12,936 nt of DNA, from NCBI GenBank assembly GCA_039030335.1, contig JBCCEJ010000110.1:1-12936 (forward strand), written 5' to 3'. This DNA is from JBCCEJ01 sp039030335. GTDB lineage: Bacteria; Pseudomonadota; Gammaproteobacteria; HK1. Positions 7,044 to 12,936 of the stretch are shown here, piece by piece. The translations under genes and the position numbers were made by a program. Within the stretch, counting starts at the first letter, position 1. Each line of letters opens with the position of its first letter. A model generated the notes under the pieces. It was not told the origin of the DNA, made no database searches, and saw only the letters and a program-made list of their open reading frames with translations.

Positions 7044-8186
7044 ATGCAGTTAACCGAAACGCAGATACAGATCCGCGATCTTGCAAGACGCTTCGCCGAC
7101 ACCGAAGTCGCGCCGTATGTACACGATTGGGAGCAGGGTGATGGGGTACCGCGCCCGGTGCTGCAACGTATGGGTGAACTTGGCCTGATGGGCGTTTGCG
7201 TCGACCCCGCCTTTGGCGGTTCCGGCGCGGATTTCATCGCCTACATCCTCGCGATGGAAGAGATCTCGGCGGCCGACGGCGGTCTTTCCAATCTCATGGC
7301 CGCGAATAATTCGCCGGTAGCGGCCGCGTTGGATCAGAGCGGCAGCGACTGGCAAAAGCGGAACTATCTGACGAAGCTCTGCAGCGGCGAATGGATCGGG
7401 TCCATCCATCTGACCGAGCCCCACACCGGCTCCGATGCCGCCGCCATCACCACGCGCGCAACGCGCGATGGCGACGATTGGGTTTTGAACGGGCACAAGG
7501 CCTTCATCACCGCGGGTGCGCGCTCCGACGTTGCCATCATCGTGGCTGTGACCGACCCGGACGCCGGCAAGCGCGGTATCTCGACGTTTGTCACCCCCAC
7601 CGACAATCCGGGCTATAGCGTGCTGCGCAAAGAGCGCAAGCTGGGTCATCGCACCAACGATACCTGTCAGGTCGTGTTCGAAAACATGCGTGTCCCGGCA
7701 CGCGATCTGCTGGGCGAAGAAGGCCGTGGTTTAGGCATTGCGCTCGCGCATCTCTCGACCGGGCGCATCGGGGTTGCCGCCCAGGCGATCGGCGGCGCGC
7801 GCGCAGCGCTCAAAGCGGCGCGGAGCTACGCGGCGGAACGCGTGACGTTCGGCAAGCCGATCGTCGAACATCAGGCGATCGGCTTCATGATGGCGGAGAT
7901 GGCCACCGACATCGAAGCAGCCAGGCATCTTTGTCTGCACGCCGCTGCGCTAAAGGCTCGCGGCGAACCGTGCGCGCGCGAGGCTTCGATGGCCAAGCTG
8001 TTCGCGTCCGAGATGGCCGAGCGGGTCGCGTCGAAGGCGATACAGATCCACGGCGGCGCCGGCTACCTCGAAGATTATGGTGTCGAGAAGATCTATCGCG
8101 ACGTGCGTGTGTATCAGATCTATGAAGGCACCAGCGAAGTGCAGAAGCTCGTGATCTCACGCATGCTCGATGACATGGAGCTCTAG
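7044..8186 (+). CDS. Acyl-CoA dehydrogenase, 380 aa
   Basis: FAD flavoenzyme that introduces the alpha-beta double bond in an acyl-CoA and passes electrons to ETF. It has the three-part fold: N-terminal helices, a middle beta domain with signature 1 LTEPHTGSDAAAI (123-135), and a C-terminal helical domain with signature 2 QIHGGAGYLEDYGVEKIYRD (334-353). The catalytic base is E361 in YEGTSEVQ, the position used by short/medium-chain and glutaryl/2-methylacyl types rather than the isovaleryl/long-chain position. FAD-contacting RxTFGKPIxxHQAI is at 266-279. Length is normal for the SCAD-like group. The start ATG at 7044 has only a weak purine-rich site (GAACGAGA) upstream, but the protein begins at the family's usual N-terminus. 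No ETF or enoyl-CoA hydratase gene is adjacent, so chain length and pathway are open. Confidence 0.93.
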   Translation: MQLTETQIQIRDLARRFADTEVAPYVHDWEQGDGVPRPVLQRMGELGLMGVCVDPAFGGSGADFIAYILAMEEISAADGGLSNLMAANNSPVAAALDQSGSDWQKRNYLTKLCSGEWIGSIHLTEPHTGSDAAAITTRATRDGDDWVLNGHKAFITAGARSDVAIIVAVTDPDAGKRGISTFVTPTDNPGYSVLRKERKLGHRTNDTCQVVFENMRVPARDLLGEEGRGLGIALAHLSTGRIGVAAQAIGGARAALKAARSYAAERVTFGKPIVEHQAIGFMMAEMATDIEAARHLCLHAAALKARGEPCAREASMAKLFASEMAERVASKAIQIHGGAGYLEDYGVEKIYRDVRVYQIYEGTSEVQKLVISRMLDDMEL

Positions 8187-8205
8187 CCATTGTGAATTGA
8201 TCTGC

Positions 8206-8242
8206 CCCGCGCTCAACGGACGCGGATTGTGTTGAGGGCGGG
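8206..8242. terminator. Strong hairpin in the convergent spacer after the acyl-CoA dehydrogenase
   Basis: Stem CCCGCGCTCAAC / GTTGAGGGCGGG pairs 11 of 12 positions with a 13-nt loop, 20 bp after the acyl-CoA dehydrogenase stop. It has no T-run, so it is not a classic intrinsic terminator. It could be a transcript-end stabiliser or a factor-dependent stop. Confidence 0.3.
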
Positions 8243-8303
8243 AGCCAGCAACCCAGAGCAACCTTGAGGAGGGCACGTCAATTCATAACGTTTAGGCGGC
8301 CGT

Positions 8304-8327
8304 AGGGCAACGCGCGTCGCGTGCCCT
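8304..8327. terminator. Second GC-rich hairpin between convergent genes
   Basis: AGGGC-A-ACGCG pairs with CGCGTGCCCT around a CGT loop, with one bulged A. It lies between the plus-strand acyl-CoA dehydrogenase and the minus-strand deformylase-like gene, so it could act on either transcript. No T-run on either strand, hence low confidence. Confidence 0.3.
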
Positions 8328-8412
8328 TACCAGGTATCACGGCCTGAGCGTTTGCGGTGGCGTGTGCTCTTAGGGTGGGAGCGCGCCATCCGTCGAGCGA
8401 TTCCGAATGCGC

Positions 8413-8946
8413 TCAGTTGGGCCCCGCGGCTTCAGCGGCGGCGATCACCGCGGCACGCGGCTGAATACTGTCATCACCGAGCGCGCGGTCCGTCATCAGG
8501 ATGCCATCGAGATGGTCCGTCTCGTGCTGCAGCAGTTCGCTCAGGTCGGCTGCCAGTTCGCTCCAGTGTTGCCATTCGCCCGTCTCGTCTTGAAAGCGGA
8601 TCGAAATGGAGCGGTGTCGTGCGACTTCGACGAGTACGTCGGGTACGCTGAGGCAGTCGTCCCAAAGCCTAAACGTCTCGGCGCTTCGCCACACGATCTC
8701 CGGATTGAAGATTGGAAAGCAACCGTCGCCCAGGTTCGCGACGATGAGCCGCTTGGCGATACCGAGCTGCGGTGCCGCGATCGCGCGGCCAAACCCGTGC
8801 TGCGCACGAAATGCGTTCAACGCGTCGGCGAGCGCTATCACGTCTCGCTGGTGTGTCGGGCTCGCCGCGTCTACAGCCGCCGCGGTTTCGCGAAGCCGCT
8901 CGTCACCCTCGATCAGGATCTGGCTCAGTGGATCGACGTTTGTCAT
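8413..8946 (-). CDS. Peptide deformylase-like protein, divergent, 177 aa
   Basis: Peptide deformylase family metalloprotein; classical members remove the formyl group from nascent N-terminal Met. Motif 1 appears as GFGRAIAAPQLG (51-62, Q60), longer than the usual GxGLAAxQ by two residues. Motif 2 is WDDCLS instead of EGCLS, with the metal ligand C98 kept. Motif 3 is HETDH (141-145) with both metal His and the catalytic Glu E142. The metal site and catalytic core are therefore intact, but the two residues before Cys are changed. This fits a divergent deformylase-like subfamily rather than the housekeeping Def; no fmt gene is adjacent. The start is the ATG at 8946, 1 bp after the stop of the dioxygenase gene, so it is translationally coupled. 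A longer in-frame reading from 9303 runs antisense-like through the dioxygenase gene and is rejected. Its substrate may be a formylated metabolite or peptide; this is inference. Confidence 0.85.
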   Translation of the reverse strand: MTNVDPLSQILIEGDERLRETAAAVDAASPTHQRDVIALADALNAFRAQHGFGRAIAAPQLGIAKRLIVANLGDGCFPIFNPEIVWRSAETFRLWDDCLSVPDVLVEVARHRSISIRFQDETGEWQHWSELAADLSELLQHETDHLDGILMTDRALGDDSIQPRAAVIAAAEAAGPN

Positions 8947-8947
8947 G

Positions 8948-9790
8948 TCATCCGCCCGTTCTGGCCGTCGCCAGCAGTTTCGCAGCCTCCGCCGTATCTG
9001 CAAACACGCGCGTGAACTGACGCGGTGCCCGCCGCTTGCGCAGGCATTGCGTGTCTGCGTGCAGGTAGCTGAAACCGAGGGCGCGGCGCGGTTGTCCCGT
9101 TCCATTGACACCTGAGCGGTGCCAGACGTGGTTATGCAAAACGATGACCTCGCCAGCGCGGGCCGGCAGCTGCACCTTGCGAGACTCGGCGTCTTTTTCC
9201 TCCAACGACGTGGCCTGCACGGTTCCTCCTTCCCGGCTCGCGAGGCCCGAGCGATGGCTGCCCGGCAACACTTCCACGCAGCCGGCATCAGCTCCTGCAT
9301 CATCCAACGCAGTCCAGAGCTGCAGACACGGCGACCGGTTGATCCCCCAAAAACGCCCGTCGTCCTGATGCCAGGGCAGCACCGTGCCGCCGTGCGGCGC
9401 CTTGTTCCAGAGCACCGCGCGGTAGAGCAATGCCGGCACGCCCAAGACTTCGGCCGCGATACGTCGAAACAGCGGGTTTTCGATCCAGGCGCGGAAGTGA
9501 CCGTCGCGTTCCAGCCCTTCGAGCTTGCGATAAGCGAGCGACGGTCCGACCCACCCGGCGCCGTAGGTCAGGTCTTCGTAACGGCCGCTTGGAGCATCGT
9601 GTTGAAAGAACATCCCTTGATGGCGCACCTCGCCCGTCATCAGGCGCCGCGCCTGCTCGCGAAGTGCAATGAGGCCGCGATCCGAAAGCTGCACCCCGAG
9701 CCGTGCATAGCCGTGCGTCCGGTAATGTTCCAGCGCCACGTCGAGCGGTTGGCTACTCGCTGGAGCCGTTAACCAGCCGTCGCCAGACAT
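8948..9790 (-). CDS. Phytanoyl-CoA dioxygenase (PhyH) family protein, 280 aa
   Basis: Fe(II)/2-oxoglutarate-dependent oxygenase of the PhyH family (double-stranded beta-helix). The metal triad is visible as H141-x-D143 in PWHQDDG and the distal H224 in NHVWHRSGVN; R236 (QPRRALGF) is placed to bind the 2-oxoglutarate carboxylate. The family hydroxylates diverse small molecules or CoA esters; the substrate here is unknown. The start is taken as the ATG at 9790, which overlaps the GST stop as TGATG; a GTG one codon earlier (9793) is an alternative. The gene is the middle member of a tightly packed minus-strand operon: GST before it, the deformylase-like gene 1 bp after it. The tight packing suggests the three proteins act in one process. 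Confidence 0.88.
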   Translation of the reverse strand: MSGDGWLTAPASSQPLDVALEHYRTHGYARLGVQLSDRGLIALREQARRLMTGEVRHQGMFFQHDAPSGRYEDLTYGAGWVGPSLAYRKLEGLERDGHFRAWIENPLFRRIAAEVLGVPALLYRAVLWNKAPHGGTVLPWHQDDGRFWGINRSPCLQLWTALDDAGADAGCVEVLPGSHRSGLASREGGTVQATSLEEKDAESRKVQLPARAGEVIVLHNHVWHRSGVNGTGQPRRALGFSYLHADTQCLRKRRAPRQFTRVFADTAEAAKLLATARTGG

Positions 9791-10440
9791 CACTTGCTGA
9801 CCAGCGCGTCGATGTCTGCGATGGCTTCGACCTCAGCCTCGGCCAGCGAGGCCCACGCGCGCATCGCCGCGTCGCTTCGCACCGCCGCGCAATAGGCCGA
9901 GGCAACTTCGCCGAGGGCAATGTTATAGGTTGTGAAGCGGGACACCACCGGTGCGAACATCGCGTCTGCGATCGAGAATTGGCCGAACAGAAAGTCTCCG
10001 GACCCGCCAAATCTTGCCCGGCACTCAGCCCACAGTGACTCGATTCGCGCTATGTCTGCTTTCGTTTCCGCGCTGAGCTGAGGTGCCGCACCACGCGCAC
10101 GCATGTTCATCGGCAACTCGCCCCGCAATCCCGAGAAGCCCGAGTGCATTTCCGCCGCACATGCGCGAGCTACCGCGCGCGCGTGTTCATCATCCGGCCA
10201 GAGCGACGGATTGCGCTCGGCCAAGAATTCGCAGATGGCGAGCGAATCCCAGATCGTCAGATCTTGAACGACCAGAACCGGTACCTTCCCGGCCGCTGAC
10301 CACCGTTGAATGGCGGCACTGCTCGCGTCGGTTCGAAGCGGGATCACCGTCTCTTCGAAATCGAACCCCGAGTGGCGCAGCACGAGGCCTGCGCGCAGCG
10401 ACCAGGATGAATAGTTGCGGTTGCCGATGATGAGTTGCAA
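9790..10440 (-). CDS. Glutathione S-transferase family protein, about 216 aa
   Basis: Two-domain GST. The thioredoxin-like N-terminal domain begins LIIGNRNYSSWSLRAGLVL, with the Ser-containing active-site loop (S11/S12/S14). The cis-Pro motif is KVPVL (52-56) and the glutathione-binding DS pair is in WDSLAICEFLAE (D65-S66). The helical C-terminal domain includes FLFGQFSIADAMFAPVV, a typical GST N-capping/hydrophobic staple region. The start is uncertain. The TTG at 10440 gives the N-terminal length usual for this NYSSWS subgroup; a GTG at 10473 would add 11 residues. Neither has a clear ribosome site. The stop overlaps the start of the PhyH-like gene (TGATG), so it is the first gene of the coupled three-gene operon. 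It may conjugate, dehalogenate or isomerise a substrate with glutathione; this is inferred from the family only. Confidence 0.85.
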   Translation of the reverse strand: MQLIIGNRNYSSWSLRAGLVLRHSGFDFEETVIPLRTDASSAAIQRWSAAGKVPVLVVQDLTIWDSLAICEFLAERNPSLWPDDEHARAVARACAAEMHSGFSGLRGELPMNMRARGAAPQLSAETKADIARIESLWAECRARFGGSGDFLFGQFSIADAMFAPVVSRFTTYNIALGEVASAYCAAVRSDAAMRAWASLAEAEVEAIADIDALVSK

Positions 10441-10754
10441 TGGGTTACATCCCGGGTCGTGCCGTTGACCCACACCAGAGCCAGAGTTGTGAGTATAAAT
10501 GCCGGCCGTGCCGAAGTGAGCGCGATTCCGCGCGTGGGGTCTTGATTGGAAGTGTCCGAACCGTAGCGCGAGTGCCTACGAGCTGTAGGAATCCAATCAG
10601 TTGGCTTGAGTTGACTATGCGTCGCGCAGTACCAATGCCAAGTTATTTCGTCTGGTGATGGCCACGACTGTTCACCCTTGCCGCAACCAACAGGTATGGT
10701 AGCGCCACGCAGATATCGCAGTAGCGAACCATCTGAAGCAAGCGGAGATTAAGC
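10441..10754. other. Divergent intergenic region between the GST operon and the alpha/beta hydrolase
   Basis: This region is less GC-rich than the flanking genes and should contain promoters in both directions. A TATGGT (10695-10700) preceded by TTCACC 18 bp upstream is a weak plus-strand candidate. A TGATTGGA / TCCAATCA inverted pair (10543-10550 and 10592-10599) is within chance expectation. No gene is convincing here. Confidence 0.5.
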
Positions 10755-11567
10755 GTGGAGCAGACCAGGATCGTTACCTCGGGCGGTCACCCGGTGTGGG
10801 TGGCTGGTGCACCGGGGCCAACCGTTATTTTCGTGCACGGCGTGTTAATGGACCACCGCATGTGGTCGGCAACCGTTGCCGCGTTGGGTGACCGGTATCG
10901 GGTTTGCTGTATCGACATGCTGGGCCACGGTGACGCCAACGACCCCCCTGGTGAACGAACGTTAAGTGACTTCGTAAACCAGGTAGCCGAAGTGGTCGAA
11001 CAGTTCTCTGACCACGGCAAACCCGTATTGGGCGGGTTCTCCATGGGCGGCATGGTTACGCAAGGTTACGCCGTAGCGCATTCTCAGAATCTTGCCGGCG
11101 TCGTCATCTTAAACGCCGTATATGAGCGGAACGAAAAAGAACAGAACACCGTGCGTGAACGCTCGCAGGCGATGAGCGATGGCGGCGTGCAGGCGGCCAT
11201 CGACTCTGCCAACGCGCGATGGTTCGTATCCGCCGACCGCCAAGACCAGCCGGAACTGGTCGAAGCGACATTGCAATGGATGCGCGACGGCGACTTCAGT
11301 TCGAAGGTGAAAGCCCATCGCGTCTTCTCCCGCGGCGATATCGAGCTTGCCGGCAAGCTTGGCCAAATCCGGTGCCCCGCGCTCGTCATGACCGGCGATG
11401 GGGATGGCGGTTCTACGCCTGCAATGGCGGAGCGAATGGCTGCCGCGATCCCCGATGCGCAGTTGCACGTGCTCGACGGTCAGCGCCATATGATGCCCGT
11501 ACTGGACGCCGAGCGAGTGAATCCCATCATCCGGCGCTTTTTGGATGAGAAGTGCTTCGCGAGTTGA
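10755..11567 (+). CDS. Alpha/beta hydrolase, 270 aa
   Basis: Single-domain alpha/beta-hydrolase fold protein. The oxyanion-hole motif HGV follows strand 3 (VIFVHGVLMDHRMW, 24-37). The nucleophile elbow is GFSMGG with S96. The acid is D215 or D217 (MTGDGDGGS) and the catalytic His is H245 (GQRHMMP). The pattern places it among small esterases, lactonases and meta-cleavage-product hydrolases. The GTG start at 10755 has GGAG 7 nt upstream. It is followed after 88 bp by a FAH-type hydratase on the same strand, a pairing known from aromatic meta-cleavage pathways (MhpC/MhpD type). No extradiol dioxygenase is in the window, so a ring-cleavage role is only a possibility. No signal peptide, so it is probably cytoplasmic. 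Confidence 0.9.
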   Translation: MEQTRIVTSGGHPVWVAGAPGPTVIFVHGVLMDHRMWSATVAALGDRYRVCCIDMLGHGDANDPPGERTLSDFVNQVAEVVEQFSDHGKPVLGGFSMGGMVTQGYAVAHSQNLAGVVILNAVYERNEKEQNTVRERSQAMSDGGVQAAIDSANARWFVSADRQDQPELVEATLQWMRDGDFSSKVKAHRVFSRGDIELAGKLGQIRCPALVMTGDGDGGSTPAMAERMAAAIPDAQLHVLDGQRHMMPVLDAERVNPIIRRFLDEKCFAS

Positions 11568-11655
11568 AGTGCTGAACGTTGCCGGCGGATCCCCTCACGC
11601 CAACATGGAGCGGGCGACACCGCTTGATTAAATTCCAACACGGTAAGGATCTTTC

Positions 11656-12447
11656 ATGACCGCCCGTTTCGATCCGAAGGCCGCGGCCGAAGCCATTGCA
11701 AAGGCGTGGCGAACCGGCGCTAAGCTGGGCGTCTTGGCCGACAGCGCGCTGCCGGGCGATGCTGCCGAGGGGTCCTCTGCGCAGGCGCACTTGCAGCTTG
11801 CACTTGGTGATGAGGTCGTCGGGTGGAAGCTCGCCGCCACCAGCGTGCGCGGACAACGGCACATCGGTGTGGATGGCCCGTTGCCCGGCCGGCTGTTTGC
11901 GCGGCGCGTTGTTGGTGACGGTGCCGAGGTGTCGATGGATGGAAACGGGATGCTGGCGGCTGAGTGCGAGTTTGTGTTCAAGCTGCGGCGCGACCTGGCG
12001 GCGCGGGACGCGCCATACACAGAAGCTGAAGTTCTCGACGCGGTAGGAGCCCTACACCCTGGCCTCGAATTACCTGATTCACGATTTACTGACTTCGCAA
12101 GTGCAGGGGCACCGCAACTGCTGGCCGACAATGCGTGCACGCACTGGATGGTTATTGGTGCGGCCGCGCCTGATAAGTGGCGTTCTCTCAACCTCGCAGC
12201 TCATCGCACGCAGCTCAAGAGGAATGGAGAGGTGGTGACGCAGGGTACGGGTGAGGATGTGCTCGGCAGCCCGCTTACCGCCCTGACGTGGCTTGCCAAC
12301 CAGCATGCCAGTCTTGGCTGCGGCCTTCAAAACGGGCAGTTCGTAACCACGGGTGTGACCGGGGATCCGAGTCCTTGCCAGGCGGGAGATCGGTTGGTGG
12401 CTGACCTGGGTGACCTGGGTTCTGTTTCAGTGGCGCTGTGTCGGTAG
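11656..12447 (+). CDS. FAH-superfamily 2-keto-4-pentenoate hydratase / 2-oxohexenedioate decarboxylase-like protein, 263 aa
   Basis: Belongs to the MhpD/DmpE/DmpH branch of the fumarylacetoacetate hydrolase superfamily, which hydrates or decarboxylates 2-oxo-4-enoates using a divalent metal. K58 in GWKLA and the probable metal ligands E103 and E105 (AECEFVF) and E138 (HPGLELPDSRF) match the family pattern. The conserved GTGEDVLGSPLTALTWLAN (197-215) corresponds to the substrate-pocket segment. Length agrees with MhpD-type enzymes (about 260 aa). The ATG at 11656 is preceded by AAGGA 7 nt upstream. It probably forms a two-gene unit with the alpha/beta hydrolase. Hydratase versus decarboxylase cannot be told from sequence by eye. 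It is the last intact gene before the gene-free, repeat-containing and IS-bearing right end. Confidence 0.88.
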   Translation: MTARFDPKAAAEAIAKAWRTGAKLGVLADSALPGDAAEGSSAQAHLQLALGDEVVGWKLAATSVRGQRHIGVDGPLPGRLFARRVVGDGAEVSMDGNGMLAAECEFVFKLRRDLAARDAPYTEAEVLDAVGALHPGLELPDSRFTDFASAGAPQLLADNACTHWMVIGAAAPDKWRSLNLAAHRTQLKRNGEVVTQGTGEDVLGSPLTALTWLANQHASLGCGLQNGQFVTTGVTGDPSPCQAGDRLVADLGDLGSVSVALCR

Positions 12448-12478
12448 CGCTGGTCGAATCGATGTCCCAAGACCTACG

Positions 12479-12494
12479 TACTCAAAATTGAGTA
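12479..12494. promoter_or_regulatory. Operator-like palindrome, copy 1
   Basis: TACTCAAAATTGAGTA is a perfect 7-bp inverted repeat around a central AA, in an AT-rich stretch 32 bp after the hydratase stop. The half-site size and TACTC-N6-GAGTA form resemble binding sites of dimeric HTH repressors or antitoxins. No regulator gene is in the window. Confidence 0.4.
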
Positions 12495-12530
12495 GGTGTG
12501 CTGATTACGGTCGATTTCTCTCCGTTTCTG

Positions 12531-12546
12531 TACTCGAAATGGAGTA
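12531..12546. promoter_or_regulatory. Operator-like palindrome, copy 2
   Basis: TACTCGAAATGGAGTA repeats the TACTC-N6-GAGTA pattern of copy 1, with 6 of 7 arm positions pairable except for one mismatch. It starts exactly 52 bp after copy 1, close to five helical turns, so both sites would face the same side of the DNA. Confidence 0.4.
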
Positions 12547-12683
12547 TTGAGAGATTTCTGTGCTTCCACGGGCACCAAGATTTGGGTAGCCCTCACAGGT
12601 GTGTTCGTCGAGGTTGAGATATCAGGCTGGTAATATTCTTTGCGACCGGCCCGGTGGGCTTACGGCCGTGAGAAAGGCGCGAC

Positions 12684-12767
12684 GTGCTATACGGACCAAT
12701 ACCGCGTTACAACACGGAGGATGTGGGAAATGAGTGCTACATGGACCATTACCGCGTTACGACGCGG
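12684..12767. repeat. Tandem pair of 34-bp direct repeats with a 50-bp period
   Basis: Copies at 12684-12717 and 12734-12767 match at 29 of 34 positions; both contain GGACCA and the identical TACCGCGTTAC. The second copy can fold as CCGCG-TTACGA-CGCGG. Spaced repeats of this kind next to a transposase remnant suggest transposase-binding sites at the end of a mobile element (IS21-type ends carry such internal repeats), but that assignment is inference. Confidence 0.6.
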
Positions 12768-12799
12768 GCTTAGGCCGTCCGATACCTGTTCGGCGTCAC

Positions 12800-12813
12800 T
12801 GTTGCCCTGCTGG
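12800..12813. repeat. Possible terminal inverted repeat of the IS3-family element
   Basis: TGTTGCCCTGCTGG starts with the TG typical of IS3-family ends and lies 16 bp outside the transposase stop codon, where the right end is expected. The other end of the element is outside the window, so the pairing cannot be verified. Confidence 0.35.
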
Positions 12814-12815
12814 TG

Positions 12816-12936
12816 TTACCCACAAACCGTGGACAGGTTCATGGATGAGGTCTGCCGCTCGAACGCGTCTGGACTGACGTAGTCCAGGCTTGAGTGACGA
12901 CGCTGTCGGTTGTAGAAGATTTCGATGTACTCGAAC
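12816..12936 (-). mobile_element. IS3-family transposase OrfB, C-terminal end (element continues past the window)
   Basis: The minus-strand frame entering from the right edge reads FEYIEIFYNRQRRHSSLDY, then VSPDAFERQ, and ends NLSTVCG with a TAA stop at 12816-12818. This is the characteristic C-terminal tail of the DDE integrase (OrfB) of IS3-family elements, after the catalytic Glu region. Only the last 39 or so residues are inside the window and they are uninterrupted, so it is impossible to say whether the element is intact. It is read towards the hydratase gene; a likely IS end is about 16 bp beyond the stop. Confidence 0.85.

Larger units (their letters stand above)
12448..12815. other. 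Gene-free region with palindromes and direct repeats next to an IS element
   Basis: About 370 bp without a credible gene. The part from 12470 to 12650 is clearly more AT-rich than the rest of the window. It holds two operator-like palindromes and a tandem 34-bp repeat (listed separately). The 80-codon plus-strand frame at 12640-12882 runs over the repeats and antisense to the transposase, so it is not accepted. A short GGGCTTA-(C)-GGCCGT sequence also occurs twice (12656-12669 and 12766-12778). The region looks like a junction of accessory or mobile DNA. Confidence 0.6.

Noticed and set aside
8947..9303. Extension of the deformylase-like gene upstream into the dioxygenase gene
   Set aside because: It would overlap the dioxygenase in another frame and has no family similarity; the ATG at 8946 gives the normal deformylase length.
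10543..10599. 8-bp inverted pair TGATTGGA / TCCAATCA as an operator
   Set aside because: An 8-bp match within a 280-bp spacer is expected by chance and the arms are 41 bp apart.
12640..12882. 80-codon plus-strand open frame at the right end
   Set aside because: It covers the direct repeats and runs antisense to the IS3 transposase tail, with no ribosome site.
12926..12935. Third TGTACTCGAA copy resembling palindrome 2
   Set aside because: It lies inside the transposase coding sequence (FEY codons) and lacks the second half-site, so it is coincidental.
1..12936. CRISPR array, tRNA or rRNA genes, restriction or toxin-antitoxin modules
   Set aside because: I looked for regularly spaced identical repeats, RNA gene motifs and defence-type proteins and saw none; only the two-copy repeat at 12684-12767 is regularly spaced.

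Overview
The window is GC-rich chromosomal DNA with dense genes, SD-type ribosome binding sites (GGAG/AGGAG) and short intergenic gaps. The enzyme set is a GMC oxidoreductase, short-chain dehydrogenases, acetoacetyl-CoA synthetase, acyl-CoA dehydrogenase, phytanoyl-CoA dioxygenase-like protein, GST and FAH-type hydratase. This fits an aerobic, metabolically versatile proteobacterium, probably an environmental gammaproteobacterium. That assignment is inferred from protein style and base composition, not from a marker gene.

Left block (1-4391, all minus strand), in transcription order: a GMC-family FAD oxidoreductase, a BadH-like SDR, a second SDR placed 7 bp after it, and acetoacetyl-CoA synthetase, which runs off the left edge. 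It reads as one catabolic operon. A plausible logic is alcohol oxidation, one or two hydroxyl/keto oxidations, then activation of acetoacetate (or a similar beta-keto acid) to its CoA ester. The true substrate cannot be read from the sequence.

Middle block (4392-8412): a 369-bp divergent spacer leads to a plus-strand gamma-type trans-sulfuration enzyme (cystathionine gamma-synthase/lyase class) with its own extended -10 promoter and a strong intrinsic terminator. Next come a minus-strand one-domain cupin, a plus-strand 126-aa protein of unknown function, and a plus-strand acyl-CoA dehydrogenase. A convergent spacer with two strong hairpins follows.

Right-middle block (8413-10440, minus strand): GST, phytanoyl-CoA dioxygenase-like protein and a divergent peptide deformylase-like protein. 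They are tightly packed (a TGATG overlap, then a 1-bp gap), so they form a translationally coupled three-gene operon.

Right block (10755-12936): a plus-strand alpha/beta hydrolase and a FAH-superfamily 2-keto-4-pentenoate hydratase-like protein, resembling the last steps of a meta-cleavage pathway but without a ring-cleavage enzyme. Beyond them is a gene-free stretch of about 370 bp. It holds two operator-like palindromes 52 bp apart, a 34-bp direct repeat with a 50-bp period, and then the 3' end of an IS3-family transposase at the window edge. This end of the window looks like a mobile-element junction. I found no tRNA, rRNA or CRISPR array, and no complete previously undescribed system. The best candidates for novelty are the deformylase-like operon and the repeat/palindrome region on the right.
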